Below are positions 1-12,469 of a stretch of DNA of 64,000 nt, piece by piece (position 1 is the stretch's first letter; the number at the start of each line of letters is the position of its first letter). Where the stretch lies: NCBI GenBank assembly GCA_964036315.1, contig OZ038488.1, positions 69,287,342-69,351,341 on the forward strand. The letters run 5' to 3'. Position numbers and translations under genes: made by a program. The notes under the pieces were generated by a model that worked only from the letters and a program-made list of their open reading frames with translations, ran no database searches and was not told where the DNA came from. The DNA comes from Acanthosepion esculentum (lineage: Eukaryota > Mollusca > Cephalopoda > Sepiida > Sepiidae).

Positions 1-3000
1 TAAGTTTAAGAAATACTTACATAAATATGTGGTAAGGTTGTCGATTCAAAGTAAATACAGGTGAATGCTATTGAGGAAACTGCATTCGAATTAAGAAAAT
101 ATATTAAAAGTAATTAAACGGCATAAGTTTTTTCTCTCTTTCCGGGAAACTATAACGGTTTATTAGAAACATCCTTCACACACACACGATTTCGTATTCA
201 GGCGGAAAGTACAGATATCTTCAACTGCACTTACAATTTTTAAAAACTTCCCGTGTGAAAGGGGGTATAAAAATTATATATACACGAAGTGGTATAAGAA
301 AGTTCTTTCACTCAGCTTAAAATAATTACACCATTACTCAAATAAATGTTATTATTTCATAGAATATACGCATTTCGAAATATACACGTTGGGGACGTAC
401 ACAGCGATTCCAGACGGTTGATCAACTTCGCAGCAACACGATGCATGTTCAGGTTTTCCGTGGGGATCTCCTGACAGACTCCATAACTAATTCCAATGAT
501 GTGAGAAAGCTTATGATTTTTTTTTTAAGTGGCGGACCTCATTCACTAACTTTTCTATATTTTCTGGCATTTTGCTGTGACTGGTCACACTTAACGCTCA
601 TCGTTTTGAAGAATCACTCGACTGGCCTTGAAACGCGTACCCCCACTAAAACATTGAAGAATATTCGTTAAAAGCCACCTTCATGATCACGATAGCAAAT
701 TTGATGCGGACACGTTGCTTGAATTTCTTAACCATCGTAAAGGTCACGGTGTTCTATTGAAATAAAGTTACAGAACCTCGCATAATAGTTAATCACAAGC
801 AAATAAATAGCAAGAAGTCTATTGGCCGACTGACTCATTAGCTGGGTACTAATGTTAACTGTGTGCACATTTCCGTTGAACGGTGCAACCACTGCAAGTA
901 AAGTCCAGGAACATTCCAACACTACTTCGGATTTGTATGCTATTACGTATACGATCTGATATCAGCAATTCTAAAACAGGTGGTGGTGGTGGTGGTGGTG
1001 TTAATGTTTTCATTAAAAGAATTATGTGAATACCAGAATAAATGGTAACCTGACAATGCCATATCTAGTGAAAACGATGGATGAGGGAAAACACCCCACT
1101 CAAGCTGTCACATATTGGTATCCAGTCATCAAAGAAATACGCACTCTCCCTTTAACTAAGGTTGCTTTAGCTCAATGGCTACCTGCAGTTACCTGGGTTA
1201 GGAGCAGTACTTATTCAATTCATTCGTTTAACTTCTTCGGAAGTAACTTATGGCAAACTCACCGTATGCACAGCATTAGAATTTTTCAGATGATTAAAAA
1301 CTGACCCTTGATACAATTAGCGACTGTTCGTTTTTCTTGCCATATCCTTTCTTCATTGTCAATTATAAAGGATGTTCCAATAACTTGAACCGATTTTAAA
1401 TGTGAATTACGTTTAAGCGTCTAATGATTTTTTCTTTTTTTTCAGATTTGGCGGACATTTGGGCGATATTATATTTCACACATAATTGCCATGACTTAAA
1501 TAACATGATCCAATAGAGAAATAAATAAATTTTCAACAACAACACTGATTTATTTACTGCTGACTTTGATCCGTCTTAATGAAACACCCTTATATGTAAT
1601 CCGTCTTAATGAAACACCTTTTATATTACGAATACATCTATAAAGTTATACTAAAAATAGTTAGTTAGGTTTATTAAGTAAAAAATAAGGGGATATTTTT
1701 TACATTAATGAATAAACTATTTATACATTTTTGTTCCACTATTTGCTGCCATCTTATCAGAAGCTATATAATTCCATCTTCCCAGAAATGTTTATGTTTC
1801 TGATAAACTCTAGAATTTTGAATGTTGATATTTAAGCACCAACAGTCTTCGCGTTTGGAAACTTATTTCAATTTAATCTTGTTATTCTCATTTCCTTTAT
1901 TGGCCTTTTGTGCGGGGCCAAACAAACCTTTGTAAATATTTATAAGTGTGTCTGTTTGCATGTCCAGATTAATGCAATAGTTGCATTTGGAAAGTATACA
2001 GTCATTTAATATTAACAAAGAAAAAATAGTCTACCTATATCAATGACGCCTTAGTTTTCTTTAAGGTACTCATAATGCAATTATTTGAAGGAGTATGTAT
2101 TTTTAAAAAAATTACAAGAGTATTTTTCAAATTCTCCATCAACTATCACGTCACGTTCTCTTTATTCTCGTCCACAGTCTCTTTCAAGAGTTGAAAAATA
2201 CTACGGTACTAAAATCTGGATTATAGAAGAATGGTTGGGAGACCGAACTGATGTGATGTTTTACAAAAAATCATCAACATGAGACGTAAAGAACGTACTC
2301 GTTTGATCGTTGTGAATAAGATCCTTACACTGTACACAGGCTAATTCAGTGTTGCCTCTTTGCCGACTGAGTAACCTTCACGTAAGAGTGACAGCTCAGA
2401 TATACGTAGTAAGATCCCTTCTGATTGCCTGCCAGATTATATCATTTTCATACAAACAGATCATCATGAAATATTCAAAATGGGTCCCTGCTTTCGTGAA
2501 ATTACTTCTTTTCCACTCAGCAACCTCTTTTCTACGGAAGGAACTTTACAAACCTGTGTCTACTCTTCCGCTATTCCAATGAAATATCTTCAGAAGAGCT
2601 TCATTTTTTTAATTCCATCAGTTCCGACCTTTACTGCTGGGACATGCCACGATATTTCCACGGAGTCGAATCACCCTTATCTCCTGTGTTCCAAATGTAA
2701 AAAGTTCCAATTAGTTTTTTTTTCCCAAGTACTACCATTTTACGGAAACGCGTCCGACTGAGTGTTTCCTGACCCCTTTAATCTTCACTTCTTCAAGTCA
2801 TGGGTCAATCGTTGTGTATCCTTTTTATCCACATAAGACCCACTTCGTAGCACCTTCTTATTCATATCACACACAACATTCAACATTGCCATTTCGACTG
2901 TAAGCTTCTACCTTGAGTGGCTTTCGTGGCTTGTATTGTGTAATATTTCGCCAAAAACTAGTACGTAGAGGAATATGTATGCGAGATATCGTATTGACGA

Positions 3001-3170
3001 TGCTGTTTACCATTTCATGTTAGACCGATAGTCTGATTTCAGGAATCAGAAGTGGCATCCCAATGTATGGGTACAACCACACGTTTTGTTTATTTCGAAA
3101 GACAGACTTCATAAAGTTGACGATGAGGAATACGTGGAGTTCTGGGAAAATAGAACAGGAAGTAGAAACG
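1..3170. other. Unassigned AT-rich DNA
   Basis: I find no coding potential beyond chance ORFs, no recognisable element and no RNA gene. Small details only: a (GGT)8 run at 978-1001, and a 25-bp direct repeat at about 1570-1594 and 1600-1625 whose two copies are a few bases apart. It may be unique intergenic or intronic sequence. Confidence 0.5.
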
Positions 3171-3179
3171 TCAACATAA

Positions 3180-3549
3180 ACACACTCGAACATATACAAG
3201 AACTCACACCTCCAAACATACATATACATACTTAGGTACACATAGACAATAGGAAACACTCTCTCAGGGACACATACACAAATAGACAGTACTAAAAAAA
3301 CACACATATACACACACGAACAACACGCTTATACACACAAGCACGGATAAAGCACACGCATTCAACACGGGAACAAACAGACAAAAATCATTGAAAACAC
3401 ACATGTACACCCGAACACACACCTTTCCAAACACATACGTATATACATCTATACACTTACACACACAATCACAAGTGATGGCACTTCTATACTCATACAT
3501 ATATGCACAAACACAGCTCATTTAAACATATATATATATATGTGTGTGC

Positions 3550-3632
<83 letters not shown>

Positions 3633-3765
3633 CGTGTGTGTTTCTAATGCATCCCTTTGTGGGAATCTTGGTAAAGTATGCGTTCGTCAATGATGCTTTC
3701 TTGGATATAATATGTGTGCGTGCGTGCGTGTATGTGCGCGTGTGTGCGCGTGTGTGAGCGTCGCC
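3180..3765. repeat. CA/TG-rich microsatellite block
   Basis: An irregular ACACATA-rich stretch (3180-3480) leads into a short TA run and a nearly pure (TG)n tract (3541-3640), then a TGCG/TGTG variant tract (3713-3762). The long ORFs across it on both strands are simple-sequence artefacts. Confidence 0.9.
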
Positions 3766-3966
3766 GGAATGTGAGCACATGCTAGCACGTGCGCGTGAAC
3801 GCATAAAGACAGTTGTACGTCGAAGATGTCGAGACAGCTGATGGGGGTTGTAAAGATTTCGGTGCTTAAGGGTCACAGGTGAGATTTCAGTTTGACCTTT
3901 ATACGTGCAAAAAGTCAAGTATTTCCAACTCCAGATGGGAAAGGGTAAACATCCTTCGAAACAAAA

Positions 3967-4017
3967 ACGGAAAGAAAGAAAGAAAGAAGAAAAAAAGAAA
4001 GAAAGAAAGAAAGAAAA

Positions 4018-4048
<31 letters not shown>

Positions 4049-4255
4049 GAAAGAAAGAAGGAAAGAAAGAAAGAAGGAAAGAAACCAGAAATAGAAAAAG
4101 AAAAGAAAGAAGTAAAATAAAGAAGACAGAAAGAAAAGAATGAAAAAAAGGATATGAACGGATAAAAATTGAATCCGGAAAGAAAAATAGAATAATACGA
4201 AAAGAAATTAGAAGAAAAAAAACGAATAAAACGAAAGAAAGAAAGAAAGATGTGA
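3967..4255 (+). repeat. (GAAA)n purine-rich array
   Basis: GAAA repeats interrupted by AAAAG and GGAA variants, decaying toward 4255. A second clean (GAAA)14 tract lies at 4480-4537. The lysine/glutamate-rich ORFs here are artefacts. Confidence 0.9.
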
Positions 4256-4283
4256 TCTTTTTTAAAGATTAATTTTCACTCAG

Positions 4284-4465
4284 TACAAGACCCAAGAGAC
4301 ACTCAAAGTAGAGGTTTACTGAATGACGTGTTAAGAGAGAAAAAAGAACGTAAGAAGTGCATATTATGAAGATATGGGAAATAGATTACAGTTGACCCGA
4401 GACGTGGAAAAGTTAAGATCGTAGTGATTGGGAAAACATCCATTCTGGAGTCTATTCCGCGAAGC
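4284..4465 (-). mobile_element. LINE 3' end fragment (Jockey/CR1-like)
   Basis: On the minus strand this matches the ends at 7285-7450, 44335-44745 and 58502-58562. All share a segment reading roughly 'ACAAG-CCCAAGAG-CACTCA' on the plus strand, where the LINE 3' end lies. The upstream part corresponds to the 'RGCFSDRYNLNLF' region of the copy at 44235-44741 but is decayed. It is a 5'-truncated insertion. The LINE assignment rests on the better preserved sibling. Confidence 0.6.
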
Positions 4466-4482
4466 TTTGGAAAGTAAAAATG

Positions 4483-4537
<55 letters not shown>

Positions 4538-4619
4538 CAACAATCCATTTTGTCATTGTGATTCCAAAACATCTGAAAAGGTAAAATATATTGATATTTT
4601 AATTAATCTTTTAATTAAT

Positions 4620-5480
4620 CTTGGCGGCAAGATCTCATCAATTTACAGCTGAAATGGCCAGATGCAACCGTAAGTTCTACGCTAATTTTCCATCGCACTT
4701 CTCGCTTGTGTAACTCTATTCCGTTTTCTTGCTTCCCATTCAACTTTGATCTTCAAAAATTTAAATGCAATGCCAGTCGTCATCTCCTGCCTTCCTCATT
4801 ACTCTTTTATTGTTCTCTCTCCTTAATAATGTTTTTGTTTTCTAATTCTTTTACACTCAGTAACTACTTACGTCTTAGTCGTTTAATGCCTTGCTTGGGG
4901 TGAATTCGATTAAAAAGGATCTGCTGTGTTACTTGACCGGGCATCTCGGCTTCCGTCACTTTCCCATGGTTGTAATGTAGATCCCTGTGCCTTTTCTATA
5001 AATACTTTCATGGTAATTGTTCAATGAACTTTCCTCTCATCATTTTACTGTTGGAAATGCGAGTTGTAGCCATAAGTTGTATGCTAACAGTTTCTCCTAT
5101 TGCACAGATTTAAAAAAAATTTCTTATTACTACAGGGAGCGGCAACAATACTTCCTACTTCCTTTCCCAGGAGGACTTTATAAATTTAAGCGCAACAAGA
5201 TTGGCGTCCAGGTCTCATCAATTTACAGTTGAATTCACTAGATGCAACTGTAAGTTCTATGCTAACAGTGTCTTCAATCGCAATTCTCGCTTTCCACCTT
5301 CTTGCTTCCCAGTCAACTTTGATTTTCAAAAATGTAATGCAATGTCAATCGTTATCTATTATCGTCTTAATTCTTATTCTTTTATTGTCCTCCCTTCTTA
5401 ATAGTAGTTTTTTTTCTCGTATTCTCTAACACTCAGTAACCTCTTGCGTTCTAGTGGCTTTATTGCCTTGCTTAGAGTGA
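4620..5480 (+). pseudogene. Repeated LINE reverse-transcriptase C-terminal pieces
   Basis: Three plus-strand pieces follow one another (about 4620-4915, 4916-5200, 5200-5480). Each encodes a decayed version of the LINE ORF2 tail seen at 8872-9210. The first and third have 'SHQFT' followed by a C-N-C/R-KFYAN segment and 'CFP.NFD'. The second has 'LCLFYKYFHGNC' with frameshifts. The third ends with the family 3' end (ACTCAGTAACC ... TTGCTTAGAGTGAA) followed by an A-rich stretch. They could be nested insertions or a local duplication. None is functional. Confidence 0.65.
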
Positions 5481-5698
5481 AATGAATAAAAAAAATAATA
5501 ACACCATCTATCCGGTAGTTGCGATATGTTGGTATTAGACTCGGGGATTCAGATTGTTTACTTTATATGGAAAATGAACATTCTATGTCCAAACGGATGG
5601 TGGTGCACACCAATAGATTTAACTGAATAAAACTCTTAAAATTAGATTCAATTCCCCCCACCCACCATTTTTTTTAATTATTTCACTCTTCACCACCC

Positions 5699-5700
<2 letters not shown>

Positions 5701-5733
<33 letters not shown>
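5701..5733. repeat. (CA)n microsatellite
   Basis: About 16 uninterrupted CA units. Confidence 0.95.
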
Positions 5734-5734
<1 letters not shown>

Positions 5735-5794
5735 CAAGCTGATAATACTACTAAGTCGCAAGGATTAGCGTGAGTAAAATAAAACAAGGAAACT

Positions 5795-7060
5795 TTAGTG
5801 AGGAGAAAGAACAATAAAAGAAAAGAAGTGAAAAAAACAAGATGGCGATCGATATTGCATTTAAATTTCATGAAGATTATAGTTCATAGGGGAGAAAAAA
5901 AAACGGAAGAGAGCCCCACAGGTGAGAAGTACGAGAGAAAAACTATTAGAGTAGAAATTATGGTTTCATCTAGCTATTTCAAAAGTAAAATGACGAGAAT
6001 TAGTTCCCCATCTAGTACTATGTTTAACTTCATGAAGTCTAGGTATCAAAGAGGAAAGCTCATTAGAACAACTGCCATGAAGATATTTACGTTATGGCGG
6101 TGGAAAAGTAACTGAAGACGAGATTCCAGGTCATGACCGATAACATTACAAATCCTTCTTTAGATTTTTTCAAGAATCTCGAGATATATAAAATGATCAC
6201 CAGACAAGATGCGGCTGCAATATTTAATACACGGACGAACAGTAGATTTATAAACTAGTATGATAGATTCTGGCGGAAAAACTTTCCTAGCAAGAGACCA
6301 ATCAATGGATTCAATACCGTATAATCTTTCCACTACATATCAGCGGAAAATGTGAAACAGAAAATACGCTATGTTTTTTCCTGGCGGTTGACATCAGCCA
6401 TGTTGAAGGAAGGCAAAAATGATTCTCTAAATTGACTAAGACAGCAGGTTTGTTTTGGAGGTGTTAAAATTTACTAGCCATTTTTTGCCCCAGTTAACAA
6501 CCGATTGAAGGTCATTTTCAAGATCAGCTGGTAACATTTATTTCATCGAAACTATCGGATTTACTATTAAGATAGAATTTAATAGTTGTCTCATTAGTAT
6601 AGATACCGAGTGACGTCATCGGGAAAGCCGTTGATGATGGTAACAATGTAGGTTCAACACTAGAACACTACTTTTATTTCACAATTTGTTAAGAAAGATA
6701 AGATCAAATCAAAAATTCATCAGGAGGCACCATAGCCGTTCAGCTTATGAAGAAGACCAGCATGCCAAACCCTGTCAAACGCCTTCGAGGTATCTATAGC
6801 CACAGCCAAAACTTTGTCGTTTTTTTCTCTGAAGCTTGACAGACACTTTCAGTAATCCCTTTTAACACATCAGCAGTTGACCTAGACAAGCGTAAGTTAT
6901 ATCGTTTGTCTGAAAGAAGACCGTGAGAATTGAGATGATGCTTAACCAATTCGGAATTGATTACAACCGTTAGTGCTTCGCCAAAGAGAAGTAGAAGATT
7001 AATAGGTCGATAATCCGAAGGATCGGACCGTTCAGCCAAGTTTTATTTTCTACGGCATTA
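5795..7060 (-). pseudogene. LINE reverse transcriptase fragment (Jockey/CR1-like)
   Basis: Minus-strand remnant of a non-LTR retrotransposon ORF2. The 5' part (6794-7039) reads 'PSDYRPINLLLLFGEA', then 'LINSELVKHHL', 'SHGLLSDKRYNLR' and 'SRSTADVLKGITE', which are RT fingers-domain motifs of the Jockey/CR1 group. Next in another frame comes 'LAVAIDTSKAFDRVWHAGLL' (about 6730-6800), the RT block with the first catalytic aspartate. Downstream, 5798-6240 holds decayed thumb and C-terminal sequence. Stops and frameshifts break it throughout and the endonuclease half is absent. It is a dead 5'-truncated copy. Confidence 0.85.
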
Positions 7061-7284
7061 GCAGCCATAATCACAATTAATATGATAAATAAACTTCCAA
7101 TAATTGCATTAACATTTCAGATTTACTTGCAAGAACACAAAGAACTAAGTTCATTTTTTATGGGTGTTTATTTCCACAGTAAACAGTCTTATTAATTGAA
7201 ATATTCGTAAAAATAGACATGCGTCTTATAGAGAGAAATATCATTGCTAACAGGTAACAGGAGAAATGATGTGTTTACTATTAT

Positions 7285-7450
7285 TCATCCAATATAAGGC
7301 CCAAGAGTCACTATAAATAAAGAGCAACTAAGTGAGGATGTTGTAAGGGCGTATATTTCTGAGAATAGATAACAGTTGATCCTCAATTTCAAGTGATCAA
7401 GATTGTCGCGATCAAGGAAACATCCTCACGAGAATCATAGTCCCTGCATC
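7285..7450 (-). mobile_element. LINE 3' end fragment
   Basis: About 160 bp alignable by eye with 44335-44500 and 4284-4465 (AAGGCCCAAGAGTCACT and ATCAAGGAAACATCCTC anchors). It is a short 5'-truncated insertion of the same LINE family on the minus strand. Confidence 0.6.
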
Positions 7451-8165
7451 ACATGTCGAAATATCTTTTTACAGCTTCAGTTGTCTGAATTTTGAATTCA
7501 GAATTGTCAACCACGGGTAGAGATTTCAATATGACCTGCTGTTTAACCCATATCTGGGAGGAAAGAGATGGATTCATACCTTTCCCAACAGTATATGCGC
7601 AAACTCGGCCTTTATTAATGGCAAGATATTTGTACAGTTCTTTCTAATCCAGTCTGCGAATCACGGTTTCATGATTATATTTTATAGCCGCCGCCGTCTG
7701 TATCAGTTTCCCTCTTGCCTTAGCGCGCATTTGTAAAGACCAAATTCCATTGTGATATCGTCACTAAATTTATTTACCATGGCTCACATAGCTTCGAGAT
7801 CATTATCACTTTTTGGCATTTGCATATCAACCATGATTAATAAACATATTCAGTACGTGGTATCCATAAGCTGTGTTATTTAGTTTATTTAGGGAAGGTG
7901 TTAATGCAATACAGAATATTAGAAATGAAAGAAATTCCCCTTCAAATATTTCCCTATTGATCTGCATTTTTGCACCTCCCAAAAATCTAGATGACCAGAG
8001 TCTGGCAGCTGATCTCTCCTCTGACCTACCCTCACAGTTTCAATGAAGGAAAAGCTGGCTAGAAGCGCTAAAACAGATATGACTGGAATATTCAATACAC
8101 AGATGAATTTCTTGAAGATTTTTTTTGTTCTTGCTTATGTTCACATATATTTTTTATTAGTCTTT
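7451..8165. other. Unassigned stretch
   Basis: No recognised element. A weak SINE-like piece lies near 7535-7650 (minus strand, ending 'CATATCTGGGAGGAAAGAGATGG'-like on plus), too decayed to define. ORFs here look spurious. Confidence 0.35.
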
Positions 8166-8169
8166 CCTC

Positions 8170-8600
8170 TTCGTTCGATATTCTTCTTCTTCTATGTATG
8201 CTTTCAGCCCACCACAACGTCCTATCTTTTTGTCGCTCTTAGTAAGGTTTCTCCTTTCACCATCCCTCCCAGTCCCTCTTCTGCCATCTATTTACACAAT
8301 TTAGTTCGGAAGGTTATTCGCTACTTTCCTCTGTCCTTCTTTCAATATGTCATGTGAGGATCAAATTCTCCCAGCCCTCTTTCCTCGTTATGCGTCCCAG
8401 AAATTTTATCTCCATCTTTCTGATTTTATGCATTATTGTCCATTTTGTTTACATTTTTCTTAAAACTTCCTCGTTGCTTACATGCTCTATGTTATTCTTT
8501 GCATCTTTCTGTAGAAATACAGTTCTGTTGCCTCAAGTCTCCTCTTCATCTGTAAAGGAAAGTGTCCATCATTTGCTGCAATGTGAGCTACAGTTGGAGC
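8170..8600 (-). pseudogene. RTE-like LINE, ORF2 C-terminal fragment
   Basis: Read on the minus strand across frames it gives a 'DEEE' segment, 'TVFLQKDAKN', 'EHVSNEEVLRKM' and 'FLGRITRKEGWENLILT'. These match the C-terminal region of the RTE-like LINE at 19390-20860 and 48405-49190. Frameshifts and stops are present. RT catalytic blocks are not included. Confidence 0.75.
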
Positions 8601-8654
8601 TACATTTGGCAGTAAGGCAATAAGGGAGTTTGTCAACTTTTTTAAAAGATTTTC

Positions 8655-9260
8655 TTTTTTTTAAGCGTATCACCCCAAGCAAGACTGGAGGCCACTATCA
8701 CGCAAGGGGTTATAGAAGGGTTGGAGGAAGAGCAGATAGGAGTGGTAAAGGAGAGGATGTGGAGAAAGAGAAAGACAGTGGATCGATCAAGGCAAGGGGG
8801 TTACAGAAGGTTTGGAGCGAGAGCAGATAGGAATGAAAGGTGAAAGGATGTGGAGAAGGGAAGTGGATAGATCAAGGCAACTGGAGATGTCGATTGAAGC
8901 TACACTTAAACAGTTGGAGATTGTATTTGTCAGGGAAACAGTAATAGGGAAGGGAGTTCCACAGGCGAGATGTGCGAGACATGAAGCTATTGGAGTAGAA
9001 GAGACGTCTACATCTAACAGTTTCAACGGTGAAGGGGTGGGAACGGGATGCCAGCCTCGTAGGACGTTTAAATTCATGAGGCCTAGGGACAAGCAAAAGC
9101 AGCTCCTCGGAGCAATTACCGTGAAAGTATTTGTAAAAAAGACAGAGCGAGGCAACGTCGCGTCTGTGAGAGAGCGACTGCAGACGAGATGACAGATCAG
9201 GGCCAATCACATTGCATATCCGTCTCTGGATCTTATCAAGAACCCTGAGACAAACAGCAG
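8655..9260 (-). pseudogene. LINE ORF2 C-terminus with tandem duplication
   Basis: The minus-strand ORF 8872-9210 reads 'SLSHRRDVASLCLFYKYFHG', then 'CSEELLLLVPRPHEFKRPTR', 'ASRSHPFTVETVRCRRLFYS' and 'RLWNSLPYYCFPDKYNLQLF'. This is the post-RT C-terminal domain typical of Jockey/CR1-like LINEs. The family 3' end (minus strand GTGGCCTCC..CTTGCTTGGGGTGA) sits at about 8665-8700. Between them, about 90 bp (8711-8798) is imperfectly repeated at 8799-8875. The copy is 5' truncated. Confidence 0.85.
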
Positions 9261-9988
9261 GGATTATATTTTTAATATTTTTTTTATTATTTCAGTAAGT
9301 CCATTTTTGATAATCTTTTGTAATAATTTCCTAGACACTCTTGAATGTTACACAGCAAAACTATTTTTCTAGGATTCTTTGGCTTTTGTTTTTGATGTAC
9401 TCTGATATTGTGAATTAGATTTCAAACTTTTTAACGGCAGTTAAGGTCCTTTTATAAGGGGAAATATCAGCATTGCTCATAACATCTTTTGCTGACTTTT
9501 TAGCAAGAAAAGGAGATATAGTTATATTTCCATTTGATGAGACTATTAATAGTGTAAAAGGTGGTACTTACAATATAAAACTAGATAAAAAAAAGGATAA
9601 CAGTATAGTCGCATAACTTACTTATGACCTTCTCTCATCGATTTTACTCTTTTTTTTTTCTTTTCCTTTGATTTTTAGTAGGAGATAATTGAGATGGACC
9701 ACAATCTTGAATCAATCCACTGACTATATCCGTTCTCATTATTTGAAAGAACTATCAGTAGCATAATTTTCGAACCCAGTCTGGTTTCGCCTTTGAAGCG
9801 GCGATCCTTGGTAAATCACACGACAGTTGATGCAGAATAAGGTGTTCTTTAGTTTCATTGTAATATTTCCATTTTATACTTCCTGGAAAATGATTTTTTT
9901 GTTCGTGAAACGAACTTCTTTCCACATATATAATTTATCGTTATATATTACAAACAGCAAATATAAGACAAATGGCTCGTCAGTTACA
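9261..9988. other. Unassigned AT-rich stretch
   Basis: No element or gene recognised. It contains homopolymer A and T runs and one short chance ORF. Confidence 0.4.
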
Positions 9989-10068
9989 TTAGGTTGGTGC
10001 AAAAATAATGTCGTTTTTTGACATGATCTTGAACGTCAAAAAACGACATTATTTTTGCACCAACCTAA
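9989..10068. mobile_element. Perfect 80-bp mariner-type palindromic MITE
   Basis: Two perfectly complementary 34-bp arms (9989-10022, 10035-10068) enclose a 12-bp loop. The termini are TTAGGTTGGTGCAAAA, the end sequence of Hsmar1-type mariners and of the primate MITE MADE1, which is also 80 bp (known). The next bases are TA on the right but CA on the left, so one copy of a TA target duplication would be mutated. An RNA from here would fold into a hairpin with no mismatch. Confidence 0.85.
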
Positions 10069-10264
10069 TAAATAATTTAACAATTTAAAACGTTTAGATT
10101 ACCCCAAAGAAAAATACACAAAGAAAAAAAAGAATGGATAGCAGATAACATTCTTGGCATGATGAAAATGAGATAAAAAAAAATACAATGTCAAGGCACG
10201 GAAAACAATATAGGAACAAATGCAGACAGGATAAATATGAATTGAATAGAAACAAAGTAACATG

Positions 10265-11600
10265 ACTAGATAGAATTGTAATAGTGATGCTGGCAGCTTT
10301 AGATCATTTCGATATTGACAAGATTACAGACATAATAAATCTACAACAGCGGTGAAATACCGGAAGACCTAAGCAGATATATTTTCATAGCACTGCCTAA
10401 GAAGCCAGGTGTTAACGAATGTAAACTCACTTGGACAATCAGCCTAATGAGCCATATAACAAAAATCATCATCAAAGTTCTGATGAATAGAGCGCGCAGC
10501 AGAATTAGACCGGAAAAAGGACAGGACGGTGACGGTTCCTTAAAGACGCTGAAACAAAGAATGAGATATTTACGCTCTGAATGATATTTAGAAAAAGCAG
10601 GAGGATGTGTACCTGTGTGTTATAGATTATGCAAAAGTGTTTCATGCAAAACGCCACAAAGAACTGTTTGAACTTCTAGGTAACCATGACATATTTAATA
10701 AGGAGAAGAACCGCCTGCATGCAAATGTAAAATTAGTTCAGTAAATATGCAAAAATAGAAATGGGTGTAAGACAAGGATGTATCTTCTCACCGGACATAT
10801 TCAACCTATACACTGAGGCGATCCACAGAGAATTAGATATGCACATGACACAACGTTGATAGCAGCCACAGAAAGAAAATTATAAGAACTCCTACAGAAG
10901 GTAGGGAAGGAAAGCGAGAAGAAAGGACTAACCATCAATTGGAAGAAGACGGAATGCATGGTTGTTAGCAAAAAGAACAGCCCAAGATACGTATTACAAA
11001 TTACAGATACCAAAATCAAACAATTACAACAATTTAAATATATGGTAAATGTTTTAACAGAGAACGGAAAGTGCGACACTGAAATCCGAAGGCGCATTGG
11101 GATGGTCAAAGATGCCTTCCAAAAGCTAAACGAAGTATTAAGCAACAGAAAAATTTCGTTAGAAGCAAAGAAAAAATGTATTCGACAGTTATGTAATATC
11201 AGTTCGACTATATGGCAGTGAATGCTGCACAATCTCCACACAATTGAAGAAGAAACTTAAAACGGAAAAGTGGTTCTACAGATGGATCGACCATATGAAC
11301 AACGACGAAGTTTGCGAGAAAATGGAAACAAAAAAGAGAGTTGAAAATTCTAGGGCACATAGTGAGGAAAGAGGGCTTGGAAAATTTGGTACGTGATATA
11401 GATTGGAAGCAAGACGGGCAAAGGAAATCAACGTCCAGCCTACCTAGGGAGCTTGAGTAAATGGATGGTGGATCAAGGTTTAGCAGAGATAGCAATAAGA
11501 CAAAATTTATTAAGAGCTACAAAGAACATGGAATTGTGGAGAGCCGCGATCACCAACGTCCAGGAGAAACACGTTACACGGTTTTCCTATATTAAATTTC
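10265..11600 (+). pseudogene. RTE-like LINE reverse transcriptase, decayed
   Basis: A degenerate ORF2 on the plus strand. In order: 'EDLSRYIFIALPKKPG' after frame correction; 'VYLCVIDYAKVFHAKRHKEL' (RT block with the first Asp); 'GVRQGCIFSPDIFNLYTEAI'; then a deletion leading straight to 'RYAHDTTL', where the family YADD is altered to YAHD. ORF 10958-11221 continues with 'ENGKCDTEIRRRIG' and 'DAFQKLNEVLSNRKISLEAK'. The 3' end (about 11505-11575) has the family terminus 'LWRAAITNVQEKH'. Multiple stops make it inactive. The endonuclease part is absent. Confidence 0.85.
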
Positions 11601-12011
11601 TGATGCATCATAAAATATTACAATATTAATCATAAATACGAATGCAGGCCACTATGTAACGAGTTAAGAGGGTACAAAGGGAAACATTAAAAATGTACAA
11701 GAGTTTCCATTTCGCTGAAACAGACGTTAAATACATGAGAGTGTTATCGCCTTCTCTATCTCCCCTTTCTTTTCTCTTCCTTTCCCTAAAACAACACCTT
11801 TCAACTATTTTATCTTCCGTCTATCCATGCAAACAAACAGAGATGACCAATTGGTTATCTGAGGTAAATGCAGGATGCAACGTAGATGCGAACTAACTAT
11901 GGAACAAGCATATAATAATATAAACAAGAATAAAGTGGTTAATAACAGTTGCAAATCGATATGAATTAATCAGTTTTTAATATGAATTAATCCGTAATCA
12001 GCTTAGAATAC
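11601..12011. other. Unassigned stretch
   Basis: No recognisable feature. The ORF at 11693-11896 shows no family features. Confidence 0.35.
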
Positions 12012-12335
12012 AATGTGCAGGTGGCGTAATGGTTAGCGATTCGGAACGAGAGATTGGTCAGTCAAGTTTTAATTCTGGTAGAGTTTGCTCCATTCATTTT
12101 CGCACAACAAATACACTTAGAAAAGGTATAAATCCATCTCTCCTACCTACACCCCAACTGTTGGATAAATAGTAGAATAAACTGGGCTCTCTAGCCGTGT
12201 TTGGCAACCAGTATAAAAGAAAAGAAGCTCTGATCTCAAAGCTCTGGTGAAGCACATAATATGCAGTGTCGCAGAGTTCATAATGACACGATGATGCCGA
12301 TTTCAGTCGACGGCATAGATAAATAATACAATATT
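12012..12335 (+). mobile_element. tRNA-derived SINE (family A/B type head)
   Basis: It begins with GTGCAGGTGGCGTAATGG, a pol III A-box region, followed by a decayed B box near 12065-12080. The body has the family features: CATTTTCGCACAACAAATAC, AAATCCATCTCTCC and a GGATAAATAGTAGAA. The 3' part (12230-12335) differs from the hairpin tail of family A, with GATGATGCCGATTTCAGTCG. Confidence 0.75.
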
Positions 12336-12469
12336 TATATTAACATTTCATTTATAAGAAGAAAATACACCTGTTGACAATTTAAGAGCTTCGAAACACG
12401 TTATTTCTCTTTGAGTTCCAAAGGCCAATATTGTTATTAATGCAAGAATTCCTATAGATTATAATGAAG

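Noticed and set aside
1026..1304. 92-codon plus ORF
   Set aside because: Length within chance expectation and no protein family features.
3493..3918. Histidine/threonine-rich 141-codon minus ORF
   Set aside because: Mostly the complement of (TG)n.
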